From positions 1 through 19,458 of the forward strand of contig JAVBWI010000010.1 in the NCBI GenBank assembly GCA_036677445.1: a stretch of DNA of 19,458 nt. The letters run 5' to 3'. The translations under genes were made by a program, and so were the position numbers. Every line of letters starts with the position of its first letter. The first letter of the stretch is position 1. Of this stretch, positions 1 to 7,701 are shown piece after piece. Under the pieces are notes generated by a model. The model saw only the letters and a list, made by a program, of their open reading frames with translations, did no database searches and was not told where the DNA came from. The DNA comes from JAVBWI01 sp036677445. Its GTDB lineage: Bacteria; Bacillota; Clostridia; Christensenellales; CAG-138.

Positions 1-15
1 GATTTTCTTGGACAT
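1..15 (-). CDS. IS256-family transposase, first five codons only
   Basis: The minus strand reads M-S-K-K-I after an AGGAGG site about ten bases upstream, then leaves the window. The start agrees with IS256-family transposases, many of which begin MSKK. The family call rests on the terminal repeat and on the relative at 1128-2302, because five residues carry no domain information. Confidence 0.55.
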
Positions 16-115
16 ATGATTGGCCCTCCTTTGTATGAATGGTTCTAGCAAACCTATTCTATCATGCGGCCTCCATATGTCCTTTTTCAATTTGCGCAAT
101 TTATTGTACCTTATC
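1..115 (-). mobile_element. IS256-family element, 5' end only (left edge copy)
   Basis: This is the transposase-proximal end of an insertion sequence lying on the minus strand and running off the left edge. Read on the minus strand it starts with GATAAGGTACAAT, the GATAA-type tip usual for IS256-family terminal repeats. It continues through an AT-rich leader and an AGGAGG ribosome binding site to ATG at 15-13. Bases 4-116 are an exact inverted copy of 19346-19458, so the same element sits at both edges in opposite orientation. The boundary at base 115 is inferred from comparison with the internal element, whose end carries the same GATAAGGTACAATAA tip. No target duplication can be judged because the other end lies outside the window. 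Confidence 0.8.
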
Positions 116-314
116 TATCAGTCGTCATTGGTTTGTGGAAATGCAAAGAAACGGCGGCTCTGAAAATCAAAGCCGCCGCTTCATAGGCGTAAAAATATGT
201 CTGCTGTACGACGGCTTTTTTTCTTTTGCCGTCGTGCGGCAGATTTCAAATTATAAGCTAAAATCCAAACAATGCCAAACTCATTGTAAGTAAGGAAACG
301 GCATAAATGAAAAC
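116..314. other. Intergenic stretch with two GC-rich hairpins
   Basis: Non-coding segment between the left IS end and the VanZ-like gene. It holds two perfect 8-bp inverted repeats. One is at 152-159/171-178 (CGGCGGCT with AGCCGCCG). The other is at 208-215/228-235 (ACGACGGC with GCCGTCGT) around a T-rich loop. The first is followed on the minus strand by TTTCTTT and could end the leftward VanZ transcript. The open frame at 39-293 crosses the IS end, has no ribosome binding site and resembles nothing known, so it is not called as a gene. Confidence 0.6.
150..180 (-). terminator. Possible rho-independent terminator after the VanZ-like gene
   Basis: An 8-bp perfect GC-rich stem with an 11-base loop, followed on the minus strand by a short interrupted T run (TTTCTTT). 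It lies about 135 bases beyond the stop of the leftward VanZ-like gene. That distance and the imperfect T run make this a moderate call. Confidence 0.45.
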
Positions 315-929
315 TTATCCAAGTCTGAATAGACTGCTAATAATCAGAGGCTGAATTGTAACCATAATCACAAGTGAGTAGGCTATAAAAAGCAATACTT
401 CAATTCCGTCATTGATTTTATTAGCCTTAAAACTTCTGTGCAACTCTTTTCGTGTTAGCTTAGACAATGACTTATAAATAAAATATCCCAAGATTGCCCC
501 AACCGTATTTGTTATCAAATCATTTATATCTGTTGCCCCTCTACCAAACATCTGAACAATTTCAATAGATAACGAAAAAAGAAAACCTGTTAATGCAACG
601 TTGCTGATACGGTTATATTTCTTATACAGCAAAGAAAGAAAAAAGCCCAACGGAAAAAATAAAATAATATTTAGTATGGTATCTGTTGGTCCACTTATCA
701 TATCCAGAAATGGAATTAGCACTATATTCGGTGAAAATGTTTTTAATTTACCAATGCCTGTCATCGTCAGAACCCCAACAAGATAATAGCAAAACACAAA
801 TACAGTTGCGATATGGATTGGTGTTTGTGTTTTTTTAGATTTCTTCAAGCACCAAGAATACAATATAATTCCAGGAACTACAAAAATATATCCGCTTATT
901 GAACGGATTAAAATATCTGTGATTGACAT
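315..929 (-). CDS. VanZ-family membrane protein
   Basis: A 204-residue integral membrane protein with about five or six hydrophobic segments, near residues 12-30, 40-60, 85-103, 112-130, 136-152 and 178-200. The middle has the VanZ-like pattern: a LIPF segment near 71-74, NIILFFPLGFF near 87-97, then IEIVQ and a GRGATDINDLITNTVGA stretch near 128-145, where the family carries its conserved polar DxxDxxxNxxGA-type motif. VanZ-like proteins are linked to low-level teicoplanin resistance in enterococci, but most members have no known role, so this is not evidence of glycopeptide resistance. The start is supported by an AGGAGG site 7-8 bases upstream. The gene stands alone, is clearly more AT-rich than the catabolic genes and is hemmed in by IS sequence on both sides, which suggests a separate origin. 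Confidence 0.82.
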   Translation of the reverse strand: MSITDILIRSISGYIFVVPGIILYSWCLKKSKKTQTPIHIATVFVFCYYLVGVLTMTGIGKLKTFSPNIVLIPFLDMISGPTDTILNIILFFPLGFFLSLLYKKYNRISNVALTGFLFSLSIEIVQMFGRGATDINDLITNTVGAILGYFIYKSLSKLTRKELHRSFKANKINDGIEVLLFIAYSLVIMVTIQPLIISSLFRLG

Positions 930-989
930 ATTTATATCCTCCTATCATGTTTGACGGCAACTTATCAAAATTAGTTTTTCCATAGTTAC

Positions 990-2399
990 AATTCTTCGGT
1001 TACGTCAATAATTTTTCGCACATTGTATTGGGCGCCCAGCAGGCGGCAGGGGTATCGTCGTAGTAGCAGTGCCTGTGGGTATGTGGGGAACGCCGCAGCG
1101 TTATCCATATATCCACAGGCCATTCCTTTATCCGGGTTGCTTGAGAAGCTCATCCTCCATCCGGTAAAGACGATCCATGTTCATGTATCTCTTTTGTCCC
1201 CATTTGGAGGATGAGATATAGCGCAATCGGGCACAGACCAACATCAGCGCCGAGTTTCCGTCCGGAAAGCAGCCGACTACCCGCGTCCGGCGGCGGATCT
1301 CGCGCATGATCCGTTCAATCCCGTTATTGGTGCGGATACGCGTCCAATGCTCCCGGGGGAAATAGGTGTACGTCAGCGTTTCGTCTAAGCCATTCTCCAG
1401 CTTTTCAGCCGCTTTAGGAAGCTTCATGAGCCGAAGCTCTTCTACAATGCTTTTTCCCTTAAGCATAGCCGCTTTCCTGTTTTCCTGCGCGTGGATGGCT
1501 TTGAGCATGGCCGCCACCTCCTGCATCTTTCCTCTGGGTACGGCTGTGAGCATATTCCGGTAGAAGTGCACAATGCAGCGCTGGTAACGCGCCTGCGGGA
1601 ATACTTCGTTCACTGCCTCCACCAGTCCCAGACATTTATCGCCAACCATCAGCCGGACACCATGCAGGCCACGTTCTTTCAGATGCCGCAGGAAGCTCCG
1701 CCAGCTCTCCGCATCCTCCTTGCCGCCCTCACACGCACCCAGAAGTTCCCGGCTGCCATCCTCATTCACGCCCAGGGCCACCAGCACGGCTACATTCTCA
1801 ATGCTGCCACCCCAGTTCCGCTTAAGATAAATGCCATCCAGATGCACATACGGATATTCACAAATTAGCGGCCGGTTCCGCCATTCTTCCACATGGACGT
1901 ATACCTTCTTGTTCAACTCGCTGATCGTGCCCGGTGATACCTTCGCACCCCACAGCGCCTGCGTTACATCCTCTACCCGGCGTACCGATACGCCGGCCAG
2001 GTACATCTCAATGAGCGCTTCCTCTACTGAGCTTTCACGCCGCTGATATCGCTCAATGATCGCAGCGTCCGTAGCTTCGGAATTTTTAGTTCCACCTCGC
2101 CCGAGGTCGTCAGCAGCTTTCGCTTGTAGTGCCCCGCGCGGGTATCCAACCGCTCTTGGGTCCGCTCGTATCTATGCGCATTGGTGATCCGATCCGCTTC
2201 CTCATCCAGCAGCTTGTTGAGCGTTTCTTCCACCGTTCCCCGTACCAGACTCTTCAGCTCGTCCTTCAATCCTTGCTCATTCAGGTGTATAATATTGTCC
2301 ATGGGAACCCTCCTTGTGTATCGGTGTTTGGGTTAGCGCTTACCACCTTACACCTTCTGGGTTCCCTTTTCAATTGTGCGAAACTTATTGTACCTTATC
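990..2399 (-). mobile_element. IS256-family insertion sequence with broken transposase
   Basis: The right boundary is clear. On the minus strand the element begins GATAAGGTACAATAAG at 2399, nearly the same tip as the two edge copies, followed by a leader and an AGGAGG site. The left boundary is approximate. An imperfect match to the terminal repeat (AATAATTTTTCGCACATTG, 1006-1024, against AATAAGTTTCGCACAATTG) lies just inside it, and the outermost bases diverge, so the true end is between about 985 and 1000. A length near 1.4 kb fits the family. No 8-9-base target duplication was found, in line with the uncertain left end or with later rearrangement. The element separates the VanZ-like gene from the C-S lyase gene. 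Confidence 0.75.
1128..2302 (-). pseudogene. IS256-family (mutator-type) transposase, frameshifted
   Basis: DDE transposase split into two overlapping-family pieces. The first runs 2302-2024 (92 residues, starting MDNIIHLNEQ, AGGAGG six bases upstream). The second is in another frame, with a first ATG at 2006 and 292 residues. The break is near 2060-2066. The first frame reads KIPKLRTL and then goes out of frame. The second frame resumes at IIERYQRRESSVEEALIE. Family members usually have about five residues (P/T-FETA) between these stretches and here only two bases remain, so about 13 bases were lost. In the second piece the catalytic residues appear intact: D57 in HLDG, D123 in VGDKCLG and E231 in NNGIER. 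The product is probably inactive unless the frame is restored, although the ends could still be moved in trans. Confidence 0.88.
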
Positions 2400-2490
2400 A
2401 TTAAATGCCTTCTTGCTAGTACAGGCAGAAGAACAGAAATATAATCAACTCAAGATGGCTCGCCTGGGAACAGTGTCTTTTTTGCCGTCT

Positions 2491-3720
2491 TCAGGTTTCT
2501 CCCGTATACTTTTTCGTATGCTTGGTGTTCACCGCCTCGCAGATCCGCCGGAGGCCCTCTTCCAGCGTAGCCTTGGGACAAGCAAGATTTATTCGGATAA
2601 AGCAGTCGGAATTCTGCACGAACATATTGCCGCCCTCCAGAAGTACGCCCGCTTTATAGGCGAAGAACAGCGGCAGGTGTTCATCCGGTTCGAAATAGGC
2701 GCTCAGGTCCACCCAGGCAAGATATGTCGCCTCGGAAACGCGGAACTTCGCTTTGGGCAGATGCGCGGCCAGATAGGACTGAGTGAAGGCGAAGTTCTTG
2801 TCCAGATATGCCTGCAATTCTTTGAGCCAAGGTTCGCCTTTGTCATAGGCGGCCTGCGCAGCGGCAATGCTCAGGGGATTATCGAAATTGTAGTGACGAC
2901 TGAGCCAGCGTGCCCGCAGCTCGTCGCTGCGGATGATCACGTTGGAGATCATGAGGCCTGCCATATTGAAGGTCTTGCTGGGTGCCATGCAGGTCACCAG
3001 CCGCTCGTAATCCGGCATCACCTTGCCCAGCGGAATATGTCTCTGTTCCGTGCGGATAAGGTCGCAGTGGATTTCGTCTGAGATAACCCAGAGGTTGTGC
3101 ATTTTCACGACCTCCGCCATTCGCCTGAGTTCCTCCTCCCGCCAGACGCGGCCGGTGGGGTTGTGGGGGTTGCATAGTATGAACAGGGTGGTCTTTTTGT
3201 CCGCCGCCTTCTTCTCGAGATCCTCGAAATCAACGGTGTAATATCCGTCGTTGTTGACAAGGTTGGAGCAAAAACATTCACGGCTGTTGAAATCAGCGGC
3301 GTATTTAAAATAGGCGTAAGAGGGCGTCAGGAACAGTACCTTTTCATCCGGCCTGCAAATATAGTCTACCAGTTCATACAAAGCGGGAATAATGCCGTTT
3401 GACATCACCAGATGCTTTTTCTCGAAGTTCCAGCCGTAGCGCCGCTGGCACCAAGCAGAAAAAGCTTCGTAATATGCCTTGTCAAAAACTCTGGTATAGC
3501 CGAAGATACGCTTGTCCAGCCGTTCTTGGATGCAGTCAATCACAACATCCGGCGTGGCAAATTCCATGTCGGCCACCCACATACGGATAAACTCCTCATC
3601 CCTATATGGAAATACCATGGACTCGTCTGCGTGGAAGATATAATCCCGGAATCCATCCGTGTTCATAGCGTTTGTGCTTTTTCTGTCGATTATCTCGTTG
3701 AAATTATACATGGTGATCAT
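2491..3720 (-). CDS. MalY/PatB-type PLP-dependent C-S lyase (cystathionine beta-lyase-like)
   Basis: Fold-type I PLP enzyme of 409 residues, the normal size for the MalY/PatB branch of class I/II aminotransferases. These enzymes usually cleave C-S bonds in cystathionine or cysteine conjugates. Visible motifs are WVADMEF near 48-54 (typical WVADMDF), NPHNPTGRVW at 184-193, SDEIHCDL at 214-221 and APSKTFNMAGL at 246-256, with K249 as the PLP-binding lysine. FIRINLACP near the C-terminus holds the arginine expected to bind the substrate carboxylate. Two starts are possible. GGGAGG lies only two bases before the first ATG (3720) and eleven before the second (3711), so translation may begin at MYNFNEI. 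The gene is cytoplasmic, stands alone, diverges from an XRE regulator and has its own sigma-A promoter. MalY-type assignment is firm; the exact substrate is open. Confidence 0.88.
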   Translation of the reverse strand: MITMYNFNEIIDRKSTNAMNTDGFRDYIFHADESMVFPYRDEEFIRMWVADMEFATPDVVIDCIQERLDKRIFGYTRVFDKAYYEAFSAWCQRRYGWNFEKKHLVMSNGIIPALYELVDYICRPDEKVLFLTPSYAYFKYAADFNSRECFCSNLVNNDGYYTVDFEDLEKKAADKKTTLFILCNPHNPTGRVWREEELRRMAEVVKMHNLWVISDEIHCDLIRTEQRHIPLGKVMPDYERLVTCMAPSKTFNMAGLMISNVIIRSDELRARWLSRHYNFDNPLSIAAAQAAYDKGEPWLKELQAYLDKNFAFTQSYLAAHLPKAKFRVSEATYLAWVDLSAYFEPDEHLPLFFAYKAGVLLEGGNMFVQNSDCFIRINLACPKATLEEGLRRICEAVNTKHTKKYTGET

Positions 3721-3759
3721 GACCTCCCGACTTGGTTTGCAGCTTGTGCCTTGGTTAGG

Positions 3760-3788
3760 ATTCTATCAACCGCGCAGCCGTTCGTCAA
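3760..3788 (-). promoter_or_regulatory. Sigma-A promoter of the C-S lyase gene
   Basis: The minus strand has TTGACG (3788-3783), exactly 17 bases, then TAGAAT (3765-3760). Transcription would start near 3753, leaving a leader of about 35-40 bases that contains the GGGAGG site. The promoter lies in the spacer shared with the divergent XRE regulator, a usual place for that regulator to act. No clear operator palindrome was recognised there. Confidence 0.68.
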
Positions 3789-3950
3789 AGAGAGTTACTT
3801 TCGTGAGAATAAAATTATCGTTGGATTATTTGATTTAGAATAGAAATTTTTTGCGTGCTGCGATAAAATAAAATTGTGCAGGAAAGAACTGCCGCAAAAC
3901 ACGCTTTTTTATCTTTTTGCGAAAGTTTTCAGGAGCGGAGGCGTAAGACC

Positions 3951-4658
3951 ATGTCGGAGATTGGCGTCGAGATTGGGAAAAGAATACGCAATTTTCGTAA
4001 AATGCGCGGGCTCACTCTGGCACAGTTATCCCCAATTATGCATAAGAGCCAGTCCACCCTCTCCAAGTACGAGACCGGAGAGATCGCTGTTGACATTGAA
4101 ACGCTCTATGATCTTGCAGATACTCTACAGATCCATGTGGAGCAACTGCTTTACTGCCGACGTGAGCGCGCACAGATTTCCGCCGGCAGTAACCACCCGG
4201 CTTTTTTCAACAGGCTTTCGCAATTTTACTCCTACATCTTCGACGGTCGCAGTAATCAACTGATCCGCTGTGTGTTTGACGTGCTGTCCCAGACCGAGGA
4301 CAACCGCTACAAGATAATGATGTACATGAATTTTATGGATTATGAGAGCTACCAAAACTGTGAAAATACCTATTGGGGATACATCGAGCACTATGACGCC
4401 CTGACCAACATCATTCTCACCAATCAGGATACCCCTATGGAGAAGGCCCGTGCTCAGATTTTGGCCTCCTATCTGGACTCCAATACAAAATGGGGCCTCT
4501 TCAACGGATTTTCCTCTCGACCCATGATGCCCATTGCCGTCAAGATGCTGTTTTCCAAGGAACGGCTGCCGGAGAACGCAGATCTCATTCGGCAGTTAAA
4601 GGTCTCTCGGGAGGATATCAGGCTGTTGAAGCTGTATAATATGATGGCTGTCATTTAA
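3951..4658 (+). CDS. XRE-family helix-turn-helix regulator
   Basis: A 235-residue transcription factor with an N-terminal Cro/CI-type helix-turn-helix (about residues 6-66). It includes IGKRIRNFRKMRGLTLAQLS and the recognition region SQSTLSKYETGEIAVDIETL. The remaining 165 residues hold no domain I recognise and are probably for sensing or oligomerisation. I chose ATG 3951 because GGAGG lies nine bases upstream and the domain starts there. An upstream in-frame ATG at 3876 would add 25 unlikely residues. The gene diverges from the C-S lyase with a ~230-base spacer holding the lyase promoter, so it is most likely the local regulator of that gene. This is inferred from position only. A hairpin terminator follows at 4776-4804. 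Confidence 0.85.
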   Translation: MSEIGVEIGKRIRNFRKMRGLTLAQLSPIMHKSQSTLSKYETGEIAVDIETLYDLADTLQIHVEQLLYCRRERAQISAGSNHPAFFNRLSQFYSYIFDGRSNQLIRCVFDVLSQTEDNRYKIMMYMNFMDYESYQNCENTYWGYIEHYDALTNIILTNQDTPMEKARAQILASYLDSNTKWGLFNGFSSRPMMPIAVKMLFSKERLPENADLIRQLKVSREDIRLLKLYNMMAVI

Positions 4659-4775
4659 TGAGAAAGGTCCACTCAAAATATCGGAATCATGAAGCAAGGA
4701 CGCCGGAGATTTGTTTGGCAGGCTCTTGATGCGACAGTCCTCCACAATAAAGTTCAATAACATAAAAGTACAATA

Positions 4776-4804
4776 AACCCGCTCCATTGCGAAGCGGGTT
4801 TTAT
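4776..4804. terminator. Rho-independent terminator between convergent genes
   Basis: Perfect 8-bp stem AACCCGCT / AGCGGGTT with a nine-base loop, followed by TTAT on the plus strand. The mirrored strand has AT-rich sequence after the stem. It lies between the stop of the XRE gene and the stop of the leftward ceramidase-like gene, so it can serve both. Confidence 0.7.
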
Positions 4805-4861
4805 GTGTAAAATGTCTGTATTCTGGAAGGAAGATGATCCTGTCAGCCGATTGCAGCTCCG

Positions 4862-6319
4862 TTAAAACAATGCGTCTACAGCCGCAAGCGTCTTTTCTAC
4901 CAGCATGTCGCCACCGTCCGGCCCACAGGTTGTGGACGCGGGCTTGCTGCTGTAGCTGCCTCCCTGAATAGCCGTCTTCGTTGGCAAATAACCGCCAATT
5001 CCGTTGGACAACTGCACAACAAAAAGCTGGCGCGCCTTGGTACGAGCTTTCATGCGCTGTGCGAATTCATTGTATAGTTCAAACGGATTGGTTGCGATGC
5101 CAATATCCGCAATACGCAGAATGTGACAGATGAATTCGTACGATTGCGACCGCTGCTGTCGTTCCCAGCGAAGCACTACCCCCTGCGGCTCAAATGCGTG
5201 CACCACGTCCTCGGCCGACATGCGGCGGCCGGATGAATACGCTGCCTTTATTCTTCGCACCTCTTCAGCCGCTGCCTCGTAGTCTTCTTGCGTCACAAGA
5301 CGAAGCGGCAGCGCCATCTTCAGTACGGAATGCGCAAACACCGGCGCATAATCGATATAGTTGCGTGCAGCCCTGTATCCCCGTACAACCGCCTCGGTAA
5401 TACGGTCGGCTATGCCCTCGCACTCACGCGTCATATCAAAGTTGCGGAACACTTCTTTTGCCTGGCCGCCCCAATCCAGCAGCGCCTGCTTGTTGTCTTT
5501 GCTGATGCGCACAAGATCCAACGGCGACAGGTCACCGGACGCGCCGCACAGCGGCAATATAAAAATGTTGCCAAGCTTTTCGCGTATGGCGTTGCGCGCA
5601 TAGCACCAATAATCGGCAGTGATGAACCGGTGCAGTTCGAACACCTGCGAGGGGCAGGGAATATCCACGGCAATGCCGGTAAGATTACCATCTAAATCCC
5701 AGGTATAGAGCATATCCGCGGAGGAATCCGCGCCGTTTTCAAAACGTACAAAGTCTTTGCGGGAACAATCCCCGTACATCACGGTTTCATCGCCGTATTC
5801 TTTCGCAAAAACAGGACGGCGGTTGAAGCCGACCGCAGCATAGTCATGCGCACTGCTGACGCCGCCCGGTTTGCGTCCATTCCATGCACGTGCAATCACA
5901 TTCGCGATGCGTTCAACAAAAAATGCCTGCGCTTCCTCGCCGAACAATACATCTTCCGGCATTTCGAGTACGGGCAGAATGTCTGCGCCGTAAACATGTT
6001 CGTTGTCGGCGCGCATAAAGTCGCCAAAGAAATCCGAGGAATTATGTGTGTGTGTGGCATTGAACGAAACGTTGTCAAAGTTCAATCCTTCGCAGTTCTT
6101 CAGTCGCTCGCGCAGCAGCGGTATGGCATGCATCGGAACCTCCGTCGTATCCAGGGAAACAAACACTGCATGCGTATTTGTGTTGTCCAGCGCCAACGCA
6201 GTCGCTGTAATAGGGTCATGCACGTACTCCGACACGCGGTGGTACATTTGTCCGATCATGAGCAGCGGACGCTCCGGCGTAATGCTCGTTTGCGCCCATC
6301 CTATGTTCATTGGTTTCAT
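4862..6319 (-). CDS. Neutral/alkaline ceramidase-like hydrolase, cytoplasmic
   Basis: A 485-residue protein matching the N-terminal catalytic domain of neutral ceramidases (NeutCer family). Seen motifs are FNATHTHNSS (H90, H92), an HRFITADYWCYAR stretch with H230, GASGDLSPLD with S265, NPFELYNE with E414, and GGYLPT with Y444. In characterised ceramidases the matching residues bind zinc (two His, Glu, Tyr) and provide the catalytic Ser of the GDxSP motif, so the metal and nucleophile sites look intact. The usual C-terminal beta-sandwich domain and any signal peptide are absent. It is therefore probably an intracellular amidase or esterase acting on a sugar conjugate rather than on ceramide; that is inference. 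It is the last gene of the leftward operon, 16 bases after the isomerase. AAAGGA lies 11 bases before the first ATG, and an in-frame ATG at 6310 is an alternative. Confidence 0.8.
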   Translation of the reverse strand: MKPMNIGWAQTSITPERPLLMIGQMYHRVSEYVHDPITATALALDNTNTHAVFVSLDTTEVPMHAIPLLRERLKNCEGLNFDNVSFNATHTHNSSDFFGDFMRADNEHVYGADILPVLEMPEDVLFGEEAQAFFVERIANVIARAWNGRKPGGVSSAHDYAAVGFNRRPVFAKEYGDETVMYGDCSRKDFVRFENGADSSADMLYTWDLDGNLTGIAVDIPCPSQVFELHRFITADYWCYARNAIREKLGNIFILPLCGASGDLSPLDLVRISKDNKQALLDWGGQAKEVFRNFDMTRECEGIADRITEAVVRGYRAARNYIDYAPVFAHSVLKMALPLRLVTQEDYEAAAEEVRRIKAAYSSGRRMSAEDVVHAFEPQGVVLRWERQQRSQSYEFICHILRIADIGIATNPFELYNEFAQRMKARTKARQLFVVQLSNGIGGYLPTKTAIQGGSYSSKPASTTCGPDGGDMLVEKTLAAVDALF

Positions 6320-6335
6320 TCTGTATTAGTCCTTT

Positions 6336-7688
6336 TCACATCATTTGAATGCCGGTCAGCGCGCAGAAATCACGCAGCGCCTCACGATGGTCGCCATAGG
6401 CCACGATTACGTGCTGGCTTGAAACCTTCTGCGCAAATTCTTCCACCGTGCAGTCCCGCGGGAATACCTCCAGACTCGGAAGCTGCGGCGCAGGTGGTGC
6501 CCAGCCGCACTCTTCCCACGCGGCCGGTTTTTTTGCGTCAGCCAGGTACATGTGCATATAATACTGCCCGTCGCGATAAATAAGCCTCGAGCAGGTCACA
6601 ACGCCCGTTTTCACCTCGGATACGTTGAGGAGGCTTGCGCTCAAAAGCCCGAACGCTGTCGGCATTACTTTTATGTCGCCTGCTGTTGCAGCAGCCGGAA
6701 TGAAATCCGGCACGCCGATGAGCATGCTCTTTTCAAAAAACTCGTAGTACTCCAGATACGGTACCGTTTGACGCGTAATGCCGGAAAGCAGCAATTGTGT
6801 TGCCGCACCCATCACATCATTTTCAGGCACGGTTTGCACGCCATAGTAATGCGCAAGCAGCATAAACACCATCGCCGGCGGAAAGCCGAGCAGCTTTTTC
6901 ATACCGTCCACATCGATGAGCGTTACCGCACGATACCCACGCTCTTGAATTTTTTTGCCTATTGCAAGGGCATACTTCACGCCCGTCTCAATCACGCTGT
7001 CGTCACAGTCCTTTTGGAACTTCCAGTTTTCCCTGACAAAGGCGATCCCTTCGCGCACACTGTCTGCATCCAGCTTGCCGATGTTTTGCACCATCTCCAG
7101 CATTTCAAACGGCTCAACCTCCACACCCAGTATCCTGCGCAGGGAATTGCCCTCGAACTGCGTTCCATACAGCAGCATATCGCGATACCCCATCGTACCA
7201 ATCCGCGCGGTACGCAACATATGCACCGTATATGCGGCATCCGTAAATGCCTTGATCTTTTCAATCGGTTCGGATTTCCCAATGACGCTGTATATAAACT
7301 TGAACCGGTAATGCATTGCCTCAAATGCAGGGCGAATCGCTGTTGTACCCGCCTGATCCGCAGTGGTAACCATATGCCCGTTTTCCATCCACCCGCACAG
7401 GCCCCACAGAAGCATTGGCCGCTCCCGAAAAGCATCCGTCACACGGATTACCGCATGTGTCGGCACCCAGCCGGCAACGCATACGATCAGGCAATCCATG
7501 TCAAATTCACGCAGCTTTTTCACTGCTGAGTCGGCCGTTTCATAAGCCGGGTCGTCTATGACGATGCCTGCGTCCAGAATATCCGCCTGCAGCGATTGCA
7601 GCGTGCTTACCGCATGGTCGTGCTTGATCTGTAATCGCTCGTAGGGCGTGTTGACCTCTCCGAAACAAACAAACCCGATTCTTTTCAT
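6336..7688 (-). CDS. L-fucose/L-arabinose isomerase-like sugar isomerase
   Basis: A 450-residue protein of the L-fucose/L-arabinose isomerase superfamily, which uses a divalent metal to interconvert aldoses and ketoses. The N-terminal Rossmann-like part carries VCVAGWVPTHAV (69-80) and WGLCGWMENG (95-104). The central part carries VPENDVMGAATQLLLSG (287-303), where E289 fits a family metal-ligand glutamate. The C-terminal part ends with SSQHVIVAYGDHREALRDFCALTGI, with H426 at the position of the C-terminal active-site histidine. E313 may be the second acidic ligand. The HCG motif common after that point in fucose isomerases is not evident (LIGVPDFIP instead), so substrate specificity may differ. 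The start at 7688 has AAAGGA eight bases upstream. It follows the LacI gene by 13 bases and is very likely the first catabolic step of this operon. Confidence 0.82.
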   Translation of the reverse strand: MKRIGFVCFGEVNTPYERLQIKHDHAVSTLQSLQADILDAGIVIDDPAYETADSAVKKLREFDMDCLIVCVAGWVPTHAVIRVTDAFRERPMLLWGLCGWMENGHMVTTADQAGTTAIRPAFEAMHYRFKFIYSVIGKSEPIEKIKAFTDAAYTVHMLRTARIGTMGYRDMLLYGTQFEGNSLRRILGVEVEPFEMLEMVQNIGKLDADSVREGIAFVRENWKFQKDCDDSVIETGVKYALAIGKKIQERGYRAVTLIDVDGMKKLLGFPPAMVFMLLAHYYGVQTVPENDVMGAATQLLLSGITRQTVPYLEYYEFFEKSMLIGVPDFIPAAATAGDIKVMPTAFGLLSASLLNVSEVKTGVVTCSRLIYRDGQYYMHMYLADAKKPAAWEECGWAPPAPQLPSLEVFPRDCTVEEFAQKVSSQHVIVAYGDHREALRDFCALTGIQMM

Positions 7689-7701
7689 ATATGATATCCT
7701 T

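Noticed and set aside
315..929. Glycopeptide resistance cluster
   Set aside because: No vanRS, ligase, vanX or vanY genes are near. A lone VanZ-like protein is common in Firmicutes and does not show resistance.
2314..3081. 255-codon open frame on the plus strand
   Set aside because: Antisense to the C-S lyase and starting inside the insertion sequence, with no ribosome binding site and no known motif.
4764..4779. AGTACAATAAAC, similar to the IS tip GGTACAATAAA
   Set aside because: The match is about ten bases, lacks the GATAAG tip and the following repeat bases, and is part of the terminator flank. Chance similarity is the simplest reading.
6552..7529. 325-codon open frame on the plus strand
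   Set aside because: Antisense to the sugar isomerase, with odd composition (many His and Arg) and no recognisable domain. It is a shadow of the real gene.
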